This document shows positions 23,264 through 33,215 of a stretch of 64,000 nucleotides of DNA, piece after piece. The notes below the pieces were generated by a model that was given only the letters and a program-made list of their open reading frames with translations, was not told the origin of the DNA and made no database searches. Within the stretch, counting starts at the first letter, position 1, and the number at the start of each line of letters is the position of its first letter. Made by a program: the position numbers and the translations under genes. Source of the stretch: Metarhizium brunneum. Lineage: Eukaryota > Ascomycota > Sordariomycetes > Hypocreales > Clavicipitaceae. Location: the NCBI RefSeq assembly GCF_013426205.1, contig NC_089422.1, positions 2,294,001 to 2,358,000 of the forward strand, in the 5' to 3' direction.

Positions 23264-26072
23264 TCAGTCCAGACCGGGAAGCCAGCTACTTCCATTTAAT
23301 GATGCGTTGAGATTTTCGAATGTTAGCTGTCCCTGATCGTCGTGATATCCTGCAGCAGGTTGATTGAATCTGTTGTTTCGGTCCTGGTTGAATATGAACA
23401 TCCCGTTTGATGGAACGCCACCATCTACCCCCCAACTTTCAAAGCTCTGCTGCCATCTGGCTCCATCATTGAGCATCCAGTCCTGACCATTAGGGGGTTC
23501 GTTGCCAGCTGATCCAGCCATGCGTCGAGGCATTACAGGGTGACTGTTCTGGGGTTCTGGTACCTGATGATCAATTGGAAAGAATGGTGACCCGAAAACC
23601 GATGGTGATTCCGTAGTAGGGTTTCCATCTCCGAGCCACCGCTCCATCACATTGCCACTAAAACCAAGAGACATCCCCTCTGGTTGCGCAGTTTGTTCTC
23701 GATGAGACAGTCGATCTGATACTCCTTCCACCACTTGAGGTGGCTGCAACATGGACATGCCGTCACCCACATACCCGGAGCCGACACCGGGAGTTATTTG
23801 TGCCTGACTGAACTGTCCCAACGGGCTTTGCTCTCCTGATGACTTTGACATTGCATCATCCGATGTCACGCCCAACGTGGCGTGGGTCGATGCTGGAGAA
23901 GGCACGTCCGATGTGCTGTAGTATCCATACTTCTCATCGGCCCTCTTAAGGACAAACGCAGCGTCCTCTGGTAATTCGCAACCCCATTTCCTCGCAAGAA
24001 CGCTTAAAATACTCAAAGTGCGACGTGCACAGAGCCAGTCATCAGCTATCTCTTCCAGGTGCTTGACGCCGTGTATGATATCTCGCCTGGCAGTCTTCTC
24101 TGGGAGATTCAGCAAGTGGATGATGCAGGCACTATGAACCATGTATACCGCAATATTGCAAATCTGCCGCAGGCCGTACATCTTCTTGTACAGCCTCATC
24201 AGCTTGGAAATGGCTCCGGCATTCGCCGTGCATATCCTTCGTGGAGAAACATGAGCCGGGAGGGGCGATGCTGACGGGGTGTACTTGAGGAATGGGCGGA
24301 ACAAGTGAATATACTGCAGGTGGAAGAACATGCTGAGAGAACGTCTAGTTAGTTCCCGGAAACTTACTTTATGATCCAGTGATAGAAGGAAAAGTAGTAG
24401 CAGGCACAAACAGCAAGAAAGACTAGAAGATGTGGTGGGTAGGAACTTACTGCATGAGGATGACATTGGGAAGCTGGCCATCAGCTGGCTCAAACTCCTT
24501 GGGTAGCACCTTGCGCCAATGCTCTAGACGTTGATGGATTTCGCTCAGCTTCTTGAGCTCAGCGGACTTACCACGAGATCGCCTGATGTGATTGGGGTGG
24601 TAAAAGAAGACCATGAGGTCGCTGCTAATCTCGCAAAGGGAGGTGAGTTGCAACGCCGCTGACCGTGTTCTTGACGGCTGTTCAAACGATTTGTCAAGGC
24701 CCTTGTCTGATAATGGGGACCATATTGACAAGTCTTCGTCATTGTCAACGTCGAATTTTGTGACGTTGCATGTGGTCTTGACAAGCTGAGGCAGCCTACC
24801 CATATAATTGGACCAGCACTTGTCAAAAACAAAGCAACCCCAATATGTGATCTTTCTGGCATCAATTTCTTCTTGAGACACGTGCTCTCTGTCAGAGCCT
24901 GTGACTTCAAGATTCAGGCCAATATCTTGAGCCATACGGAAGCTCATTCCGCTGTAGACCCATCCCTTGGCCTCTCTGCCACAACCAGCCTCTCTCACAG
25001 ACATGAGTGCCAATGCCTGAACTGTTACGAGGCGAGGTCTGGCAAATTCGTCATCTTCCAAGATCAGACGCTTGGCTTCAGCAAAGAAATGGTCACCCTT
25101 GGTTCTAGCGTCGCCTGGTATAACAAACGCCCCGGCAACATCAGTGAAGTGACAACCAAGCGCAAGCATAGCGTTGACCAAGAGGGGCGAGCAGTATGCC
25201 GTACAATTCCGGGAGGCCACATTTGCCTGACCTGCTGTGAAGTCTCTAATGAAGAGCTTCTTGGATAGAGTGGTGAAATATGAGTAGTGATAATTGAAAT
25301 ACATTCTCATCAAGTGCGCGATGAGGTTAGAATCACTGGTGACTCGCGTCCATGACGTTATGGGATCGTCACTCGTGAGTTGTTGCTCAGGTTCCAGATC
25401 TGATTCAATAGCATCATTTTGAGACCCTCCCAGGTGAAGTAGGTGAGAAGTGCCACCAATAAAACGTACGGACCCGTTCTCAAACCGAAGCTCACCCATA
25501 TTGCGGGCCAGTTCCTCCTCACCCTTGACAGCCGGATTATCGACACTATCCTCGTCTATGTCATCAGGTCCGGTGGCGCCGCTGTCCGAATCCTGGTTGA
25601 CAATTGACTGGGCCACAGAATCCAGGTCATCGCAAGAGCGAATTCTGTCGACGACTGAGGCAACATCGTCTTCCGAGGCATTGAGAATGGCTTCAACAAG
25701 AACCTGCAAAGTGGCACTGCGTGCCTTCATTGTGTCTACCTTCTCGCGATAGACGCCCTTGCGGCGGTGGTCCGAGTTCGGGTCATAAATGCATTCGGTG
25801 CCATACACGCTGGCGCAAGCGGCGCAGCTGGGCAAGGCACCGTCACACTTCGATTTGCGTTTGCGGCAAGCAACGCATGCTGTGCTAATGCATCGTCGTT
25901 TCTGACTCGACGAAGCGGCTCGTCTGCGTGACCTCCTCTTGGCGGCAGCGACAGAGGTAGCATTAGTGTTACTGTTCATTGCTATTGCTGCATGGGCCGA
26001 TCCATCCGAGGGCGAATTAAGATCATTTTGTTGTCCAGGGTGGACACTTGTTCGGGGTGTGTTACCGGTCAT
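23264..26072 (-). CDS. Zn(II)2Cys6 regulator, CLR-2/ClrB-NirA-like
   Basis: Predicted nuclear transcription factor of 896 residues from two exons (26072-24451 and 24332-23264). The 118-nt intron has a GTAAGT donor and CTCTCAG acceptor and restores LPNVILMHMFFHLQ. The zinc cluster is C66, C69, C76, C83, C86, C94 (ACVACRKRKSKCDG, then CAACASVYGTEC), followed by the linker DPNSDHRRKGVYREK; a fungal_trans domain covers about 250-690 (GWVYSGMSFRMAQDIGLN, ARKITYWGCFVFDKCWSNY). The C-terminal 200 residues are Ser/Pro/Gly/Asn-rich and probably activating. This family includes the cellulose regulator CLR-2/ClrB and is often auto-labelled nirA after the nitrate regulator; I cannot separate these by eye. 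Its position next to xyr1 favours, but does not prove, a cell-wall-degradation role. Confidence 0.9.
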
Positions 26073-27895
26073 GCTAGGTCAGTTTCACTCCAGCCCGACA
26101 CACAGAGTCCGGGCCTAGTGCAGCAGTTGTCAAAAAGTCGTGGGCCGTGAGCGGCGCCTCGACAGTGGTGATGTGCGAGAGAGCAAGAGCTGACGGTGAG
26201 ACGGAAAAGATTGAGAGAGGGCACAAGATGTCGACCAGTGGTCCACACAGGGTCGTAGAACGGGAGTGGGTAAGACCGGCGAGCCTGCATCAGATCTTGC
26301 CGGCAGCAAACAATAATGTGCGTTTTTTGGCCGAGCTGTAACAAATTATCCCGCCAAAAAAAAGTAGGTTGCTTGTGATGGGATACGGTGGGTTGCGGAT
26401 GGATTGCGTTAAGTAAGAAGGGGTCGTAGAGAAAGAGTCGTCGAGGTCAAGGTCGAGACAGACTTCGAGGCTTTGATAGGGTGGAGGGTCTGGATTCCGC
26501 GTCAAGGCCAAATGGTGTGAAGAAACGGGCCAACACGCTTTGCCGCTATTGCGTGCGCATAGTGCTGGACTGAGAGAGATAGTGATGGACTGGTAAGACC
26601 GTGGCGCACACCCCTAGTCGCTGACGAACTGGGGGAGGGTGACGGAGTGTCGGCTCTGGAGATGGAGGCTGATAAGAGGGCTCAAGCCTGGCTTGTGGCA
26701 GAGCGGCTGCTTCGTGTGTGGTCCGATGCCAGCGCATAAGACGAAATAGAGCAAATGCCGACTTGAGATTGCCGAGCGGACAGGGAGCAAAGGCGGACGG
26801 CACTGGCGAGGCTATCGAGCACGGAACATGTCTGGTGTGCACTTGGCGTGTTAAAAATCGAGTGGCGAAGTGAAGGGGGGAGAGGATTCAATCAAGTAAG
26901 AGGGGAGAATACTGTCAAGGGAGACGAAATATACAAGACTGGTGATGGGGGAATAAGGGCTCGAGAGCACCCCGAAGACAACGATAGATCAGCAAAGCTA
27001 GATGGGTTGCAGACGCTTGAAGATTTGGCTGTTACAGCAGTCCCAAGTAGTCCAGGTACGAGGTGACCGGACTCCTCCATGTTTAAATATTGTACAGGTG
27101 GTGAAGTATTAAGATGGAAGGAGCCCTCCGGACCATTTTGCATTGACTAGGGCCCATTGCGCATTAAACACACAGGCTAGCAGTGCATGCGCTAGGGAGG
27201 TCGCAGGTACAGCCGAGAGGTCGGGCAAACAAACTCCCTATCAGGTACCTTGTACTTGATGCCCGTTACCGCTGCTGGCATCGCCAGGAAGACCCTGTGA
27301 TGCGACGGGGCCGTCTCGACAGGAACCAGCGCCCTTCAAGGCAAGAACGGTCGACTAACAACTGCAAGGCAGGCATAATCTGTCTGGTAGGAGAAGCAAG
27401 AGGATCCAACATTGCAAGCGAATTGACCACATGCAGACATCGAGCTACCAGTTGACCGGTTGACCGGTCCAACATGACCGTGTTCAAGTGTCAATCGCCG
27501 ACACCTCAAATGCCACTTTACTGATGAATGCAAACTGCTCCCAGTCGCGGCATTCTGCTAATCGCTGCGATCCGGCTTGCGGCGCACGCCAACCTCGGAT
27601 GCAACTCCGCGTCCTTTCATACGCTCGCACTATGGCTCCGGCGTGGAGAGGGGACTTCAAGCACCACGTAGCCACTCGAGCCCTGGCTTCCAGCAGACGA
27701 CAGAAGCCTTCATTTATTGCCGCCTGCCACGGCGTCGATGGCGATGACCCGGCGGCGAGTCACACGAATGCTATGTCTCGCCACTGGAGAGAGACTAACA
27801 ACATAACCTTATCCTACGACCTTGACGGGACTGGCCTGACTGAAATAGCAAATATCATTTGTATGTTGGCTCAAAGACTTCAAGTTATTATAATT

Positions 27896-27944
27896 CCGCC
27901 ATTGCCATTTGGTGGCGGGAGTCTTATTATGTTGGCAATGGCGG
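27896..27944. repeat. 12-bp perfect inverted repeat, 25-nt loop
   Basis: CCGCCATTGCCA at 27896-27907 is exactly complementary to TGGCAATGGCGG at 27933-27944. The loop contains a third partial copy (TGGTGGCGGGA). Confidence 0.75.
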
Positions 27945-30127
27945 CTTTCAGTAGGTCGGAATATTTTATGGCAAGGTGCCTGTGGTGTCTGGTGTTTTTT
28001 CACTACTGCTACCATACTCAGACACCGACGAGTTGAATGGCTTCCAACGAATTAACACAACCCTGGCGTAGCTGATGCCAAATTCTGTGACGGCACGTCA
28101 GGGCGCCGCCATCATGAAGCGAAGCGATGCAGGATGCAGGCCGCAGCAACCTTTGCCAGAAGATGCGCACTCCCGCCCACCCCTAGCGTCATCCCCTGCT
28201 AGTGTCTGGTTTATTCTGCTGGGTGCAGTGCTGAATTCACAGTATCAGCCCCAGCTGTTTGTATGCAGGCTCGATTACAGGCATGCCAGCAGGAAGAGGC
28301 CGGCAATAGTTGGTACAACTATCCCGCACCAGCCACCATCAGGCTTTCGATTGCAATGTGTTGTGTAATAACGACCCTCAGTAGGCTTGTAAGCCTCAAG
28401 TCTTCTTCCGCTTTAGGGAGGTAGCACTCCAGGTGTAGCTTGTCGGCTTGTCGGCGGACATTCAGAGCTGGTTTTAGGCTTGGAGTCGGTGCCTCACTCG
28501 GATGTGCTATCAACGTTGTCAGGTGAGTCGCAACTAGTTTGCGAGCCAGCACGCTGACACCCTCATTACTGAAGTGGCGGCACCGATGAAGTGATTTTTT
28601 GTGATTTTGTTTATCTTACCAAGTTGTCTAGACTGGCAGAGAACGGCCGGGCCAGTCTGCTGGCTTGCCATCTAGCTGCTATTACTTAGGGAATCTTGAT
28701 CTGGGAGGAAAAAACATCATGGCGTACGTCACATGTCGGAGGCTTCCTCATACTAGGTAATTATTTCCTGGTGTCGTCGCTGACTTGGTGGTGTGACTGG
28801 ACCTGCGAGATTTTTCTTGGCCTACTTGATGACGATGGCCCAAAGGCAAACGGAAAAGCCAGCATTATGCATCGTGTAAAGACCGATTTGCAACCTCTGT
28901 CAACAATTGTAGGATGTGGTATATGAATACTAAATTTGCTGACAGTTGTTGGGATTGGCATATCTGCCCTTGGAACTGGCTGGCCGTTGTTCCCAGGTCA
29001 GGCCTTTCATGGGCAGCATGCCTTGAATACCCAGCTCCGCGAGTGTGCTCCTCGACGATAGACGGGGGCGACGAGCCGCAATAACTTGTATGTATCCTGG
29101 CCTCTTCCCGACACTGCCATTCTTTGCCTTCCCCCGTACGGCTATGTCGGCTTCCAAGTCGAGAGACCAGAGCACACGATGCTACCGCGTCCACAGCACG
29201 AGGGGGGGACAGAGCCATCAAAAATCCTTGACCAGGACACAGCATCATTTCTGTAGTAGACTCGGAGAAAAAAGTCCCGCCATCCGCGTGTGTCTCTCCC
29301 CGATAGGCGATGTTCCGGACCGCCATTCCTGTACAATGCCCTCCACGAAGCCTTGTGGAGTAACAATACCAAAGGCCTCGTCCCCCCTCGCTCGTCCATC
29401 TCTCCAAACCACAGCATCATCGTCGATCGCCCTTTCATTGACCCTAAATGCAATTCTGAGGGCTGTAAAATTACGCAGTGTTCACGTGGCGAAGGCACTT
29501 TACTTTCAACGCAAAAAAAAAGATGGTCTCGGCGTCTGCGATGGAGCATTAAATGTCCGCTCCCCTCCTTGGGAACTGTGGTCTCCCCCAGATCAAATCA
29601 AGAGCATTGAACAAAGGGCCCAGTCATATGGGTGGCGTGGCCCGCAACGGTTAATCGGCCACGAATGGGTGGCGATTGACCTTACATCCCGAGACGATTG
29701 GGTTTTGCGTTTATTCAACAGAGGATCGGGTGGCTTGACGTGTCGTCGCTTCAACTTGGTTGGCTGGTCACGCATGGATGTTCGTGTGTCCTGCTTGCAC
29801 ACACACGCCAGCCACTGAATGTTGGAAAGTTCAATGTTTTGTCTACGGAGTAGTCGACTCGACACTGTGTCTCGGAATCTCATTGGCCTCGACTACATGG
29901 CAGCTATGTGCGTGTCTAGTAATATGGTGCACTTGCGCAGTACCAAGCAGAATCGCGCCTCGATACCGGGGCCGGTTTTGCTAGATGCAGCAGATGGGAA
30001 AACACCAAATCGCTTCTTTGAATGTGCGTATTCCGTCTTTTGACAGGAATCCTTGCAGGCGCCGCTAGTTCTATTTTAATTGCCGTGGCACGAGTCAGGT
30101 TCTCAATGCCGAGTCCATCTACACATT

Positions 30128-30223
30128 ATCTCTTTAGCTGCCCAATGGCTCGTGGAGACTCGCTTACTTAAGAATATTACATGGCAGAAGAGGCCCCACG
30201 AGCCACCAGGCAGCTAAAGAGAT
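30128..30223. repeat. Fold-back hairpin, 28-nt arms
   Basis: The arms 30128-30155 and 30196-30223 pair at 25 of 28 positions (outer 15 and inner 10 perfect, three adjacent mismatches between) around a 40-nt loop. This is far longer than chance would give locally and suits a small fold-back element or a hairpin RNA precursor. No target-site duplication or transposase is visible. Confidence 0.8.
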
Positions 30224-30293
30224 CCTAGACACGAAAAAGGGGCATATGTTATGGCATCTGTTATGGAGCTATATCGAGACACTGAGTGATGCT

Positions 30294-30314
30294 ACTAGTA
30301 GTAGTAGTACTAGT
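30294..30314. repeat. TAG microsatellite within ACTAGT palindromes
   Basis: A short AGT/TAG triplet run bounded on both sides by ACTAGT; another ACTAGT follows about 12 nt later. It lies about 70 nt from the hairpin at 30128-30223. Confidence 0.7.
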
Positions 30315-31042
30315 TTATGGTACTAGTAATGTCAAATGAACCCCATTTACAAATCATGCATTGGCAACCGCCCTTGTTTTATAGCACCAAAAAGGTTCAT
30401 ATAGGTGGGCAGCGTGGATAGTAAGGTGCCATGTCAGCCAGTTCGCACCAAGCTTTACTCGGAGCAAGTGGCCATGGTGCCCAATTTGCGACTAGGAGAA
30501 AAAAAATTGCCACGTCGGTCACGAGCTCATCTCCTTTCCTTGTTTGCGCCCTCTGTCAATTTCTACAGTTGATGGCGAGAATGCCGCTGTAAGCCCAGAG
30601 TGAGACATGCGCTGCAGAACTCGTCGGCTGTCACAGATCTGCAGACCATGCATGGCCCAAGTATGCAGGGTATCCGTCTCAGCGGACAGCCGTGTAAATC
30701 TAATACAGTTGCTCTGATTGATGTATTATACAAGGATCGGTCAAAACGCTTGGCTCTCTCTTTCCGTCGAGTTAACACCGTCGCGTCCCATTTACCTGTC
30801 TTCCAACATCCGCACAGACAAAGAGTAGCTCGGAGCATCCCATTCCGTAAAATACAAGCGCACCTGAGCCAGCCACCATTTTAGTGTACAACTATGCAAC
30901 ATTCCCGAGTGCCGACCACTCAAGCTCCCTTCCTCCGCTTCGCTTCGGTAGTACCACTTCTGCATGTTTAGGTCCAGTGCCAGGGCCGTGCCGTTTCTAC
31001 CATGCCTGTTTCACAACGCAGTACACCGCATGTCCAACCGGG

Positions 31043-32803
31043 TTAGCCACGCTCCAGGTACCAGTTGTGCGTCAATTGATTCGTGAGATAGCTGAATGGC
31101 GTAGGGACCTCGCCCATGCCTTTTCTTGCCACGGGGTGACGGAGATACACGGCGGCGCAAATGTTAGGATTAACTTCGAGGTAGCGGGGGATGAATGCAA
31201 ACGCGGACATGAAGGGTCGTGGTCGCCATGGCGTGGCGTATGGCTTGCTGTCATCAATGGGGTTCTCTTCGTCGTACTGGAGTAGTCGGGCAAGTTTTCG
31301 CATTTCTTCACGGGAGAGCTGAGATTCGCCCATGATGCGAACGGCTTTCTCCTTCTGCTCTTCACTGAGACCATCGAGACCCTTGTCAACTTGACGCTGT
31401 CGGTTGTACTCGGTTTGCTGGCCAGAGGCTTCGGCGGCGGGCGTCTCAGCCGTTGCGTCGGGCGACACAGGAGCAATGGTGAGCTTTTCGAAGCTTTCAC
31501 GCATGAGTTCGTGGCTCTTCATTTGCAGCTGGAGCTCCTCAATGAGCTCCTGCACATCCAGGGCACTATCTTCGGGCTGCGATAGAAAGCGCTTTGCATC
31601 GGCTCGGAATAAGCGCAGCTGCTTCTTTTCCTTCGCAGAGAGGTCCTTAGGGTTGTTCTTGAGAATCTTCTTGACATCTTTCAGGAGAAACTTGAGAGCT
31701 CGGTTATTAAGTCTCCAACTCTCCTCAGGGGTAAGGGATTCGAGTCCTGGTCCAGAGACTGATTCCCCCGCACTCTCAGGCTGATCCTCAACCGACTCCT
31801 CCGCTGACACGGCCTCGGCCTCGGGCTTCTCCGCTTCGGCCGCGGCTTCGCTTGTTGAAGCAACCGTACGAGCATTGGCGGCAGCCTTGTCAATAGCTGC
31901 TTGGTAAAATGCATCGGCTTTCTGCTTTCTCGAATTCAGGTTCTCCGCCAGTCTCTTGTTTCCCTGCGTAGCCTTTTGCTGTCCAGTGCCGTACATGACC
32001 TTGTCAATGTCTACTTGGAACATGTCGCCTGGGTTCAGCTGATATGATGGATGGATCATCTGCAAGTACGTTAGCATGCCGGGCCTCTGCCAGATTGGGT
32101 CAAGTTGTATGAAATCTTCTTACTTTCTTGCCGTTGACCTTGACAGCACCATGAATGACGAATTGGCGGGCCTGGCGCACGCTGCTAGCAAACAACGCTC
32201 GGAAGACTGCGGTATCCAATCTTCGCTCCAGCGGCGCAAATGTCATCTGCATGTAAGGCGTCATGCCTGTGAACTGATCAGATAGCAATTTGTTCACATC
32301 GCCAAACGGAGGAGGTCTCCGCCTTGATCGCTCGTATGTGCTCGGCTTGGGGACTTTGGAAAACGACTCTGCTGTGATATTGGACGTTGTGAGGCCGGAA
32401 CCGCGACCGGCAGCTTGTTCAGAGCCATCATGAGCAGCTAAGTACTCCGGCGGCAAGTCTACGGCTGAAAGAAGCCGGCGAGAGAATAGGCGCACCCATT
32501 TCTTCTCGGGAATATGCTCGCCGTGGTAGGCTCGGGTTTTCGATTTGGCTGCCCACTTCTGCTGGAAGAAAGTCGGTGTGCCTCGAATTTGGGGTTCACG
32601 CCCAGCATTTCGGTATAGGTTATACAAGTTGTATTTGTTCCATGACTGACGCAATTTCTAGAAGGCAACGTCCTGTTAGCCATTACAGTATGATGGAGAA
32701 GTACATTCCACACAATGTTGCTCGTTCAAGCGCAATCGAATAATTGCATCGGAAAAATCCCTACCGGTCGATTAAGACTGTAAAATCTGTATGGTTTGCG
32801 CAT
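31043..32803 (-). CDS. nam9: Mitochondrial small-subunit ribosomal protein uS4m (Nam9/MRPS4)
   Basis: Component of the mitochondrial 37S subunit that binds small-subunit rRNA early in assembly. Three exons: 32803-32765 (13 codons, [13 protein letters not shown]), 32657-32124 and 32059-31043; introns of 107 and 64 nt, both with GCTAAC branch points. Splicing gives 529 residues starting with the family-type [16 protein letters not shown] block. The S4 RNA-binding domain lies at about 156-215 ([33 protein letters not shown], then PGDMF). An Ala/Glu/Lys-rich insert follows, normal in fungal uS4m, and the end [19 protein letters not shown] is conserved. The tiny first exon is easily missed. It is divergent from ctf18 over a 412-bp shared intergenic region. 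Confidence 0.93.
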
Positions 32804-33215
32804 ATTCACAGATGCAGCCCTGTTGTTGATGGCTGTCGAGCAAGATTGACGTCGCCGAAGGAGCTTCAAGAGCGTCAGGAGCGAGACTCGAACAATGTCC
32901 GATTTTTTGGCGTAGCTCAATTGGCACCGGCGGATTATCCCGTCCGACGTCCGGCCTTTGTCAGCTGTGCGCAGCTGGTCGGGACTGGCAGGGATCATTG
33001 GTTTAAACTCTCGGTCAATGCCAAAAGTGGGCCCCACTAAACGCGTCTCACTCAACCAGAAACGCGACTTACATGCAGAACAGTTGCGGATGGCTACACA
33101 CTCATTCCCTACTTTCATTTCGAAACTTGACAACTTTGTCAATGCACATGCTCCGTTTGGAACCTGTCTGACAGCTGATTAGTGCACCTGATTCTGGAAA
33201 GAAAAGCACTTGACC
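32804..33215. promoter_or_regulatory. Divergent promoter region, uS4m and ctf18
   Basis: The 412 bp between the two start codons must hold the promoters of both genes. A tRNA A-box-like stretch at 32913-32924 has no matching B box. No other clear element was seen. Confidence 0.55.

Larger units (their letters stand above)
26073..31042. other. Long gene-free region upstream of the CLR-2/NirA-like regulator
   Basis: 4,970 bp without a supported gene. The 200 bases next to the ATG at 26072 are C/T-rich on the coding strand, like a fungal leader. The rest holds a 12-bp inverted repeat (27896-27944), a duplicated TTGACCGG (27452-27467), one TACGGAGTA (29844), a long hairpin (30128-30223) and a TAG-repeat palindrome (30294-30314). 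Confidence 0.5.

Noticed and set aside
29045..29818. 257-codon open frame on + in the region upstream of the second regulator
   Set aside because: It starts at GTG, not ATG; composition is Arg/Ser-rich like translated noncoding DNA; the opposite strand is also open for about 180 codons; no domain is recognisable.
32905..32980. Possible tRNA on + (TAGCTCAATTGG resembles an A box)
   Set aside because: No B box occurs at the required distance and no acceptor or T stem can be formed.
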